From the NCBI GenBank assembly GCA_024231375.1, contig JAAEQP010001659.1, forward strand, positions 1 to 6,669: a stretch of 6,669 bases of DNA, read 5' to 3'. Source of the stretch: a bacterium. GTDB lineage: Bacteria; Hydrogenedentota; Hydrogenedentia; Hydrogenedentiales; SLHB01. This document shows, piece by piece, positions 1 to 6,580 of the stretch. The notes beneath the pieces are model-generated. The model had not been told where the DNA came from. It ran no database searches and was given only the letters and a program-made list of their open reading frames with translations. The position numbers and the translations under genes were made by a program. The first letter of the stretch is position 1; every line of letters starts with the position of its first letter.

Positions 1-969
1 ACCCACATGGCCGAACACGGGGTGAAGGACGCCGCCGCGTACCTTGGCGAGCAGTCCGACGCCATTCGCGCTGAAGCCGAATCGGCGGGTCTGGTCCTCG
101 CGGGCATCCAACTGGACTACGACTGTCCCACCTCCAAATTGGCCACCTACACCGACCTGTTGGTCGCGTGGTCGCGCCACACCCGTGATGTAGAGCGATC
201 CATCACCACCTTGCCGGATTGGACCCGTAGCGCCGCGTTTCCCGCGCTCGTGCGTGATCTAGACTACTTCGTGTTGCAGGTCCACTCCTTCGAACGGCCC
301 ACCGCCGATGACGAAGACTACGTGCTCTGCCGCACCGACCGCGTACCGGCATGGACCGCCGCCGCCGAGGCCGCGCACGTGCCCTTCTACGTGGCTTTGC
401 CCACGTATGGCTATGAAATCGCCTTCGACGGCGACGGCCGGTACCTGGGACTCGCCGCCGAAGGGCCCTCCATGCACTGGGGACCCAACCCCACGGTGCG
501 CGTCGTGATGGCCCGTCCCGACGCCATGGCCGGACTGGTCACGGCCCTGCGCGACGACGCGCCACGCGGATTCATCGGGTTCGCATGGTTCCGTATGCCC
601 GTGGCCACCGACACCCTCAACTGGACCTGGCCCACCCTCCGCGCCGTGATGGACGGCCGCGTGCCCCGCGTCACCTACATGGCCGACGTCCGCACCCCCG
701 AACCCGGTCTCCACGAAATCTGGCTGTCCCACACCGGCGGCGACGGCATGCCCGGCCACGTCGGCATCGACGTATCCCTTCCCGCCGGCATCCTCGCCCG
801 CGACACCCACAACGGGTTCCGCGAATCCACGGGACCGCGCCCCGGCGTCCACCGCCTCAACGGGCCCGGACCCGCGCCCGGCGACCCCGTCCTCGCCGCC
901 TGGTACCGCCTCCGCAACGACGCTGCCGATATGGCACCCACCGTCGACCGCGTGGAGACCGTGCAATGA
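1..969 (+). CDS. DUF3142 domain-containing protein, 5'-truncated by the window edge
   Basis: The frame is open from the first base and ends at TGA 967-969. The ATG at 7 is probably internal, because no ribosome-binding site is visible and the family has more sequence before its first core motif. Counting from that Met, I see IQLDYDCPTSKL at 34-45, SITTLPDW at 65-72, VLQVHSFERP at 89-98, an aromatic strand PFYVALPTYGYEIAF near 126-140, GFIGFAWFRMP near 188-198 and NWTWPTL near 205-211. This set matches my memory of DUF3142, a bacterial family of unknown function. The alternating hydrophobic strands with acidic and aromatic ends look like a TIM-barrel, glycosidase-like core, which is inference. 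About 100 further residues, rich in Gly and Pro, probably form a beta-sandwich tail. Third codon positions are strongly C-rich, more so than in the next gene. The stop lies 29 nt before the next start, so the two are probably one transcript. Confidence 0.8.
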   Translation, partial: THMAEHGVKDAAAYLGEQSDAIRAEAESAGLVLAGIQLDYDCPTSKLATYTDLLVAWSRHTRDVERSITTLPDWTRSAAFPALVRDLDYFVLQVHSFERPTADDEDYVLCRTDRVPAWTAAAEAAHVPFYVALPTYGYEIAFDGDGRYLGLAAEGPSMHWGPNPTVRVVMARPDAMAGLVTALRDDAPRGFIGFAWFRMPVATDTLNWTWPTLRAVMDGRVPRVTYMADVRTPEPGLHEIWLSHTGGDGMPGHVGIDVSLPAGILARDTHNGFRESTGPRPGVHRLNGPGPAPGDPVLAAWYRLRNDAADMAPTVDRVETVQ

Positions 970-985
970 CAGCAGTAACACCGTC

Positions 986-998
986 GAAAGGAGTAACG
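986..998 (+). promoter_or_regulatory. Ribosome-binding site of paralog A
   Basis: GAAAGGAG at 986-993 followed by the 5-nt spacer TAACG leads to ATG 999. The same GAAAGGAG-TAACG-ATGAA arrangement occurs before paralog B, which fixes the start at 999. An earlier in-frame ATG at 966 overlaps the preceding stop (ATGA). It would add 11 residues before the signal peptide, so it is less likely. Confidence 0.85.
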
Positions 999-3107
999 AT
1001 GAAGCGTCTGGGGATTGTGTGTGTTGTGGTGGGGGTGCTTGCCGCGAGTCCTGCGGGGCATGCGTGCCAGCGGAACCTCGCGTTTGGGTACGTATGCCAC
1101 AACATGAAGGGGCCACTATTCCACATACCCGAGGCCAGCTTCGCCCACGAGCTGAGGCGTTTGTCCGGCGTGCCTCTGGCCGGTGAGACAAGGCCCAAGC
1201 CGGTCGGAGATACCAGGACAGCGAAACGGCAGAGCACGGCAAGAGCCGACCGACGCGATCTCTACGCCGCTCTTGGGGAGACCAGTTTGTCGCAGGAGGA
1301 GCAGGCCAGTCTGCTCAATCGATACGACGGCATTCGCGATGCGATGGAGACTCACGCGGAGAAGAACGCGGGGAAGCCATGGTTTCCTTCGAATACCGGC
1401 GCGACCCGGGAAAAGGGCGGCTCGGCTCCTCCGCCGGAGCCCACAGTGTTCCCCATGGGCACCTTCGGCGACCTTCTGACGAAGCTTCCTAAGGAATTCG
1501 TGCTCTATGCCGAGGGTGCGGCTCTGTACGGCGCGATGAAATACGAGGAGGCGGTCGAGGTCTGGTCATCGTTGCTGGCCCTGCCCGAGAGCGAGCGGCA
1601 ATACCGAAGCACGTGGGCTTCGTTCATGTGCGGCAAGGCATGGCTGAAGGCTGACCCCGCCAAAGCCGCACCCTACTTCGAACAAACGCGCAAACTGGCG
1701 CATGCGGGTTTCGTCGATAGTCTTGACCTCGCGACGGCCAGTCTCGGGTGGCAAGGCCGCGCAGGGATAGACAGCGGCGACTACTACGATTCCATCCGTT
1801 GCTACACGCTACTCCTGAAGACCGGCACGGATGAAGGCATCGGGATTGCCGCGGCATCGCTGCCGATACCTTGTGGCCGAGTCGTGAGCACGAGATCCGT
1901 TGACCCTCGACTCATCAACGATCCCGATTGTTTCAATGTGATGACTCTCTACGCTCTGTCCCGGAGGGACCTGTACCGGCGCGGGTCGGGGAGCGCGGTC
2001 GCCCGTTCTTGGCTCAGGGCCATTGTTGATGCGGGAGTGGATCCCCAGCAAGCTTCAGCTGGCCGCTTGGCTTGGCTCGCCTACGAAGGGGGAAAGTTCA
2101 CGCACGCCGGCAAGTGGGCCGCACAGGCCGGCCCATCCTGTCCCTATGGCCTGTGGGTTCAGGCCAAACTGGCCATGCGGTCTGGGAAGAGCGACGACGC
2201 TGTCCGCATCATGCGCGCATGTGTCGATGCGCTTCCGGACGATGAATCTTGGCGGCTCATCCACGGCGGGGACCGTATTGTCAACGCGCGCAAGCATGCT
2301 CGCGGCCAACTGGGGGTCTTCTTGCTTGAGCTTGAGGATTACCCCGGTGCGCTCGAGGCATTCATGCGCGGAGGCTACCGCGAGGACGCCGCGTATGTCG
2401 CCGAGCGGATCATGACCATCGACGAGCTTGAGGCCTTCATCAAGATGCACGAGGGCGACACCACATTTCACGTGCCAGCCAGCAACAGTTGGCATCGCGG
2501 GACTTTGGGCATGTCAGCCCTTCGCCACCTCTGCGCGCGGCGTCTGATACGGATGGGGGAGCATGAGCGGGCCTCCGCCTACTTCCCCAGTGACAAAGCC
2601 GATGGACTGAAGTCCGCGTTCGACAATCTAGCCAGAGCGCTCTCGGAGGGCCGGGATTCCTCGCTGTCCAGGGCGCACCGGGCGGACCGCCTGTTCTTTG
2701 CCGCTGAGATCATGCGCCAGTGGGGCATGGATCTCTACGGCACAGAATTTCTCCCGGACATGGCCGTGTGGGGCGGTGCCTATGACTGGCACGCGCCGGC
2801 TCGTATCACGAAGGGGAATATTCCGACCGAAGAGGCCAAACGCTACCGCGCACACGCGCCGACGCCTGATAAGCGGTTCCATTACCGGTACAAAGCAGCC
2901 GACCTGATGTGGGAGTGCGCGAAACTCCTACCCGACAACGACCCCATGACCGCGAAGGCTCTGTACACGGGCGGGATGTACATTGCGAAGCGAGACCCCG
3001 AGGCGGCCGACAAGTTCTACAAGGCCCTCGTCCGCCGATGCCGCAAGTTGCCCATCGGCCAACAGGCCGACGAGGCGCGGTGGTTCCCGAAGGAGCCGGA
3101 GTTCTGA
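999..3107 (+). CDS. Secreted TPR-like helical repeat protein, paralog A (function unknown)
   Basis: The product is 702 residues. I do not recognise a named gene; it resembles uncharacterised exported repeat proteins whose mature N-terminus begins with Cys. The N-terminus (1-22) is Lys-Arg, a Val/Leu/Ala hydrophobic stretch, then PAGHA and Cys23, which fits signal peptidase I cleavage before Cys23. A lipobox is not well formed because Gly, not Leu, is at -3. Residues 60-150 are variable. From about 163 onward the protein is alpha-helical with TPR-style helix pairs: LPKEF at 163-167, RSTWASFMCGKA at 203-214, YFEQTR from 226, AGRLAW at 354-359, CPYG at 381-384, EDAAYVAERIMTI at 462-474 and GMDLYGTEFLPDM at 576-588. 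The last 93 residues (610-702) are nearly identical to paralog B. No catalytic motif is visible, so a scaffold or binding role outside the cytoplasm is the best inference. It probably shares a transcript with the DUF3142 gene 29 nt upstream. Confidence 0.88.
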   Translation: MKRLGIVCVVVGVLAASPAGHACQRNLAFGYVCHNMKGPLFHIPEASFAHELRRLSGVPLAGETRPKPVGDTRTAKRQSTARADRRDLYAALGETSLSQEEQASLLNRYDGIRDAMETHAEKNAGKPWFPSNTGATREKGGSAPPPEPTVFPMGTFGDLLTKLPKEFVLYAEGAALYGAMKYEEAVEVWSSLLALPESERQYRSTWASFMCGKAWLKADPAKAAPYFEQTRKLAHAGFVDSLDLATASLGWQGRAGIDSGDYYDSIRCYTLLLKTGTDEGIGIAAASLPIPCGRVVSTRSVDPRLINDPDCFNVMTLYALSRRDLYRRGSGSAVARSWLRAIVDAGVDPQQASAGRLAWLAYEGGKFTHAGKWAAQAGPSCPYGLWVQAKLAMRSGKSDDAVRIMRACVDALPDDESWRLIHGGDRIVNARKHARGQLGVFLLELEDYPGALEAFMRGGYREDAAYVAERIMTIDELEAFIKMHEGDTTFHVPASNSWHRGTLGMSALRHLCARRLIRMGEHERASAYFPSDKADGLKSAFDNLARALSEGRDSSLSRAHRADRLFFAAEIMRQWGMDLYGTEFLPDMAVWGGAYDWHAPARITKGNIPTEEAKRYRAHAPTPDKRFHYRYKAADLMWECAKLLPDNDPMTAKALYTGGMYIAKRDPEAADKFYKALVRRCRKLPIGQQADEARWFPKEPEF

Positions 3108-3116
3108 TGACGGAGC

Positions 3117-3165
3117 GGTGCGTGTTCGTCGCGGCCTCCGGTCCATCTCAGCGGCGCCCTACGAA
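3117..3165 (+). repeat. Palindromic repeat, copy 1 (left member of an inverted pair)
   Basis: It starts with GGTGCGTGTTCGTCGCGGCC at 3117-3136 and ends with CCCTACGAA at 3157-3165. The opening block matches copy 3 after paralog B at 19 of 20 positions, and both begin about 10 nt after a stop codon. The middle is more diverged. It faces copy 2, so transcripts could fold across the pair: CCCTACGAA at 3157-3165 pairs perfectly with TTCGTAGGG at 3176-3184. Confidence 0.75.
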
Positions 3166-3226
3166 GAGTCCGAGATTCGTAGGGTGTGTCGAGGCGGGCC
3201 ATAGGCCCAACGAGCACGCACCATTC
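3166..3226 (-). repeat. Palindromic repeat, copy 2 (right member of an inverted pair)
   Basis: Read on the minus strand, this segment runs GAATGGTGCGTGCTCGT, a GGCC-centred turn, CCTCGACACACCCTACG, and then a tail ending CGGACTC. All of these are shared with copy 3 at 5344-5406. It is also a hairpin in itself: GGGCC at 3196-3200 pairs with GGCCC at 3204-3208 around the loop ATA, and the outer GGTGTGTCG faces CGAGCACGCACC. The layout resembles REP-type or other short palindromic repeats whose arms are of the GGTGCGT / CCCTACG kind. The family is not proven here. Confidence 0.78.
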
Positions 3227-3269
3227 CCATGTCACCGAGCGTCGAAACTCGGGCAGTGTATTCGACGCC

Positions 3270-3282
3270 GAAAGGAGTAACG
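3270..3282 (+). promoter_or_regulatory. Ribosome-binding site of paralog B
   Basis: GAAAGGAG at 3270-3277 and the spacer TAACG precede ATG 3283, base for base as in paralog A. An open frame continues upstream to an ATG at 3229, but that extension has no comparable site and would bury the signal peptide. Position 3283 is therefore the start. Confidence 0.87.
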
Positions 3283-5340
3283 ATGAATCGTCTGGGGTTT
3301 CTCTGTGTTGTGATGGTTGGGGTGGTTGCAGGCCAGGCAGGGCATGCGTGCGGGCCAGACTTTCATGTTGGATACATCTACAACTGCGGCGAAGAGGGTC
3401 CTCCATTCGGTCTGCCAAGAGCCTGGTTCAAGCATGAGTTGACGACTCTCACCGGCGTCTCTCTGGCGAGATCGACACGCCCTTGGGAGCCTACTCCGCC
3501 GCAATGGAACCGCACCTTGGAGGCAGATGCCGCGGATTTGGGTCTGGCGTTGAGCCAGAAAGGAATGGCTGAGGAAGAGGTCGCCACCCTCGTCGCCCAC
3601 TACAAAGCCATGCGCGAGAAGATGGCGTCGCACCAAGCCTGCACGCACCCCTTTACCATGGACGGCGAGCCCCCCGAAGTGACGCCCTTCCGGTTCGACC
3701 CCTATGTCTGGCTCGTCATTAAGCTGCCGCAGGAGTTTAGACTCTACCTGGGCGGGGCCGCGCTTTATCGAGCGGGGCTGCTCGATGAAGCGATGGGTGT
3801 CTGGGAGTCAATCCTGGAACTTCCGGAATCCGAGCGGCAGTTCAGAAGCACCTGGGCCGCCTTCATGTGCGGAAAGGCCTTGAAGGGCACCGACGACGCA
3901 CGCGCCATTGCGTACTTCGAACAGACGCGTCGTCTCGCGGCGGACGGGTTTCAGGATTCCGCCGGTCTCGCATGCTCGAGTCTCGGGTGGCAGGCACAGA
4001 TCGAACGCAAGAGCGGCGAACTGGTCACGGCCATAAACCACTACTACGAAATGCTCCAGACTGGAAACGAGGCCGACAAAGCGATAGCAGCCACCTCCCT
4101 CGACTGGGTCTGCGGGGGCGCCCTTCGGCCCAAGGATCTTGACCCCGAGCTCGCGCGTGATCCCGTGAGTCTTGGCGTGGTCTCCGTGTACGTGATGGCT
4201 AACCAGAGAAACTATGTGCGCGGACTGGGCATGCGGTCGAATGGCGTACTGTGGTTGAAAGCAGTCGGGCAGGCTGACATCGAACCTTCGCAGGAAATCG
4301 CTGGCCGTTTGGCCTGGATCGCATATGCGGTGGGCGATTTCGGGAGAGCAGAGGAATGGGTGGAATCAGCGGGTGCCCAATGCCCCTACGGCGAATGGGT
4401 CCGCGCCAAACTGCTGATGCGCGCAGGGAAGATGCAGGAGGCTGCGAAGGTGCTCTCGAATCTGGTGGCCAAGTGGCAGATCGACCGCTTGCCCCACAAA
4501 TACCTCATCTGCGAGGAGTTGGGGGTTCTGTATCTGGGCCTTGGAGAGTACGAAAACGCTCTCCAGATCCTGATGCTCGGGGGATGTCGCGAAGATGCGG
4601 CGTACGTCGCCGAGAGGATCATGACGATCAAAGACGTCGAAGCATTCCTCAGGGAGCGAGAAGGCGAGACACTCGAACAATCGAAGAACAGAAGTTGGCG
4701 CGGCGGACCTCTGACCCTGTCCGGTCTCCGCTACCTCTACGCAAGGCGCTTGGCGCGTGAAGGTAGGCTCAGCGATGCGCGGCAGTACTATCCGGAGGGC
4801 ATGACGGAGATCTGGCGATCCGGGAAGCGTGTGGAAATGCGCAAGGTGTTGGACGTTCTTGCCGATCGCCTCGCCAAAGGCCGCGACACCTCGCTCTCAA
4901 AGCAAGAACGGGCCGACCATCTCTACAAAGCGGCCCTAGTCACGCGCGACTGGGGCATGGAACTCTACGGCACCGAATTCGTACCGGACATGTTCGCATG
5001 GCACGGGTTGTTCGACTGGCGTCCCCCAGCCCGCGTCACGCCGCCGAACGACACCACCGAAGAGGCCAAACGCTACCGCAAACACGCACCCACGCCAGAC
5101 AAACGGTTCCACTACCGCTACCGCGCCGCCGACCTCATGTGGGAATGCGCCAAGCTCTCGCCCAACAACGACCCCATGACCGCGGAAGCGCTCTACACCG
5201 GTGGTATGTACATCGCGAAAGACGACCCAAAGGCGGCAGACAAGTTCTACAAGGCCCTCGTCCGCCGGTGCCGCAAGCTGCCCATCGGCCAACAGACCGA
5301 CGAGGCGCGGTGGTTCCCGAAAGAGCCGGAGTTTCACTAG
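3283..5340 (+). CDS. Secreted TPR-like helical repeat protein, paralog B (function unknown)
   Basis: The product is 685 residues and is a tandem paralog of the 702-residue protein upstream. The signal peptide again ends AGHA with Cys at residue 23, followed by GPDF, a CGPDF-type mature start. Matching landmarks are LPQEF at 148-152, RSTWAAFMCGKA at 188-199, YFEQTR at 211, AGRLAW at 340-345, CPYG at 367-370, EDAAYVAERIMTI at 437-449 and GMELYGTEFVPDM at 558-570. Residues 592-684 match paralog A at 85 of 93 positions, while the region before LPQEF is diverged and about 14 residues shorter. It adds one terminal His. The helical, Leu/Ala-rich repeats suggest a TPR-like solenoid; no enzyme motif is seen. 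Whether it is expressed with paralog A is unclear, because 175 nt of palindromic DNA separates them and could end, process or stabilise the upstream message. An exported binding or scaffold role is inference. Confidence 0.88.
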   Translation: MNRLGFLCVVMVGVVAGQAGHACGPDFHVGYIYNCGEEGPPFGLPRAWFKHELTTLTGVSLARSTRPWEPTPPQWNRTLEADAADLGLALSQKGMAEEEVATLVAHYKAMREKMASHQACTHPFTMDGEPPEVTPFRFDPYVWLVIKLPQEFRLYLGGAALYRAGLLDEAMGVWESILELPESERQFRSTWAAFMCGKALKGTDDARAIAYFEQTRRLAADGFQDSAGLACSSLGWQAQIERKSGELVTAINHYYEMLQTGNEADKAIAATSLDWVCGGALRPKDLDPELARDPVSLGVVSVYVMANQRNYVRGLGMRSNGVLWLKAVGQADIEPSQEIAGRLAWIAYAVGDFGRAEEWVESAGAQCPYGEWVRAKLLMRAGKMQEAAKVLSNLVAKWQIDRLPHKYLICEELGVLYLGLGEYENALQILMLGGCREDAAYVAERIMTIKDVEAFLREREGETLEQSKNRSWRGGPLTLSGLRYLYARRLAREGRLSDARQYYPEGMTEIWRSGKRVEMRKVLDVLADRLAKGRDTSLSKQERADHLYKAALVTRDWGMELYGTEFVPDMFAWHGLFDWRPPARVTPPNDTTEEAKRYRKHAPTPDKRFHYRYRAADLMWECAKLSPNNDPMTAEALYTGGMYIAKDDPKAADKFYKALVRRCRKLPIGQQTDEARWFPKEPEFH

Positions 5341-5343
5341 GAA

Positions 5344-5406
5344 GAATGGTGCGTGCTCGTCGCGGCCGGGGGCCGTTCCTCGACACACCCTACGCATTTC
5401 GGACTC
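5344..5406 (+). repeat. Palindromic repeat, copy 3 (single copy)
   Basis: It opens GAATGGTGCGTGCTCGT at 5344-5360, turns at GGCC-GGG-GGCC (5364-5374), continues with CCTCGACACACCCTACG and ends CGGACTC at 5406. The reverse complement of 3166-3226 aligns along its whole length with a few mismatches and short gaps. GGTGCGTG and CACACC face each other, so the RNA would form an imperfect hairpin. It begins 3 nt after the stop of paralog B and sits in the same place as copy 1 after paralog A. Confidence 0.78.
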
Positions 5407-5409
5407 CTT

Positions 5410-5424
5410 GCGGGGGCATCCCGC
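5410..5424. other. Short GC-rich hairpin
   Basis: GCGGG at 5410-5414 pairs perfectly with CCCGC at 5420-5424 around the loop GGCAT. It follows repeat copy 3 directly and may belong to the 3' end structure of the paralog B transcript. It is too short to call alone. Confidence 0.35.
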
Positions 5425-5426
5425 TT

Positions 5427-5447
5427 CCCCGGCTTGAATCGCCGGGG
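5427..5447 (+). terminator. Possible terminator hairpin after paralog B
   Basis: CCCCGGC at 5427-5433 pairs perfectly with GCCGGGG at 5441-5447 across a 7-nt loop (TTGAATC). It is a strong stem, but G-rich sequence rather than a T-run follows, so intrinsic termination is uncertain. It could equally be a pause or processing site between paralog B and the nucleoside hydrolase. Confidence 0.4.
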
Positions 5448-5502
5448 GGCGAGCGTCCAGAATTGGCGTGCCGCGAAGAGGGCGGAATGGGCGCTCACGA
5501 CT

Positions 5503-5518
5503 GGGGAGGCGGAGACGT
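5503..5518 (+). promoter_or_regulatory. Ribosome-binding site of the nucleoside hydrolase
   Basis: GGGGAGG at 5503-5509 lies 9 nt before ATG 5519, with a second GGAG at 5511-5514. This supports 5519 over the upstream in-frame ATG at 5468, which would place 17 mostly charged residues ahead of the signal peptide. Confidence 0.7.
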
Positions 5519-6541
5519 ATGATTCGGACAATTGCGGGTGTTGCCGTGGGCATGTGGCTGGGGATGTCCGGGGCTATGGCGAGGGACGACGTGCCGAACA
5601 TCATCTTCGATACGGATATGACGGGCGACTGCGACGACTGCGGCGCCCTGGCGGTGTTGCATGCCCTGGCGGACAACGGGGAAGTGGAGATCCTGGGATG
5701 CATCGCGAGTTGGGGCGCGAACCCGTACGTCGCCGGCTGCATCGACGCCATCAACACGTACTACGGTCGCGGCGATCTGCCCATTGGCGCGGAGCATCGA
5801 GACCTCGGGCGGCCCGACAGCCGCTACGTCGAACCCATCGCCAAGGATACGGCCCGGTACGGGCACAGCGTGGTCACGAACCAGGACGTGCCCGACCCCG
5901 TGAGCGTGTACAGGCGACTTCTGGCCGAACAGCCTGACGGCAGCGTTACCATCGTCACCGTGGGCCGCTTGGGAGGGCTTCATGACCTCATGACGTCCAA
6001 GCCCGATGCGTTCAGCGAGTTGGGCGGTATGTCGCTGGTCAAGCAAAAGGTACAGCGCTGGGTCTGCATGGGCGGACGCTATCCCAACGACGTGGAGCAG
6101 CGGGAAGCGAATTTCTGCAGTTGGGGCGGCAGCGAATACACGAAAAAGGTCGTCGAAGGTTGGCCCCTTCCTGTGGCCTTCAGCGGCTACGAAATCGGCG
6201 CGCAAATCATGACGGGACCCGCCCTGTTGAAGCAGTCCGACGACAACCCCGTAGCAAGGGCGTACCGACTGTTCTTCCAGGCGTCGAAAGGCGAGAAGAA
6301 GCCGGACAGCCGCCAGAGTTGGGACCAGACCGCCGTCCTCTACGCCGTGCGCGGGGCCGACCCGTGGTGGGACGTGGTGTCCACCGGGTACAATCACATC
6401 CTCGAAGACGGCATGAATCAGTGGCGACCGTCGCCCGACAAGAACCATGCGTACCTCGTGAAGCGTCGTCCGCCCGAAGAAGTCACCAACCTCATCAGTG
6501 GCCTCATGGTTCAGCCACCGAAGGCGCGCGCCGGGCGCTGA
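5519..6541 (+). CDS. Exported nucleoside hydrolase (inosine-uridine preferring family)
   Basis: The product is 340 residues, the usual size for the family plus a leader. The family cleaves the N-glycosidic bond of ribonucleosides, giving ribose and free base, using a calcium ion held by an aspartate cluster. Residues 1-21 form a signal peptide ending AMA, so the enzyme probably acts in the periplasm or outside. The calcium-site motif is DTDMTGDCDD at 31-40, with Asp31, Asp33, Asp39 and Asp40; it is two residues longer than the classical DxDPGxDD. VTIVTVGRLGGLHDL at 143-157 corresponds to the family's GPLTNLA segment with changed residues, WVCMGG at 181-186 to the MGG strand, NFCSWGGSE at 198-206 to the Asn-containing substrate segment, and SWDQTAVLYAVRG near 267-279 supplies the late Asp (269). 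The real substrate is uncertain because the pocket differs from the characterised enzymes. It is separated from paralog B by 178 nt with hairpins and may be transcribed on its own. Confidence 0.88.
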   Translation: MIRTIAGVAVGMWLGMSGAMARDDVPNIIFDTDMTGDCDDCGALAVLHALADNGEVEILGCIASWGANPYVAGCIDAINTYYGRGDLPIGAEHRDLGRPDSRYVEPIAKDTARYGHSVVTNQDVPDPVSVYRRLLAEQPDGSVTIVTVGRLGGLHDLMTSKPDAFSELGGMSLVKQKVQRWVCMGGRYPNDVEQREANFCSWGGSEYTKKVVEGWPLPVAFSGYEIGAQIMTGPALLKQSDDNPVARAYRLFFQASKGEKKPDSRQSWDQTAVLYAVRGADPWWDVVSTGYNHILEDGMNQWRPSPDKNHAYLVKRRPPEEVTNLISGLMVQPPKARAGR

Positions 6542-6557
6542 GAATGCACCGGTTCTT

Positions 6558-6580
6558 GGCTTTGCGAGTGCAGCAAAGCC
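6558..6580. terminator. Hairpin downstream of the nucleoside hydrolase, likely terminator
   Basis: GGCTTTGC at 6558-6565 and GCAAAGCC at 6573-6580 form a perfect 8-bp stem with the 7-nt loop GAGTGCA, 16 nt after the stop codon. Only a weak T-tract follows (TTCATGT), so it may be a weak intrinsic terminator. The rest of the tail to 6669 shows no gene I can support. Confidence 0.5.

Noticed and set aside
585..998. Open frame upstream of and in frame with paralog A, overlapping the DUF3142 gene
   Set aside because: Its translation is Arg/Pro/His-rich, typical of an off-frame reading of GC-rich DNA, and the signal peptide with its own ribosome-binding site places the true start at 999.
966..998. 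Alternative start of paralog A at ATG 966 overlapping the previous stop
   Set aside because: It would add 11 residues before the signal peptide, and the shared leader with paralog B supports 999. Translational coupling through ATGA cannot be fully excluded.
259..1242. 327-codon minus-strand open frame
   Set aside because: It lies antisense to the DUF3142 gene and the start of paralog A, has Gly/Val/His-rich low-complexity content and no recognisable motif.
3108..3282. Possible CRISPR-like or tandem-repeat array between the paralogs
   Set aside because: The repeats are inverted, only two, and have no regular spacers.
4936..5757. 273-codon minus-strand open frame spanning the end of paralog B and the start of the hydrolase
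   Set aside because: It crosses two well-supported + strand genes and the palindromic intergenic region, and shows no domain.
5495..6448. 317-codon minus-strand open frame
   Set aside because: It is antisense to the nucleoside hydrolase, whose catalytic motifs confirm the + strand; a GC-rich shadow.
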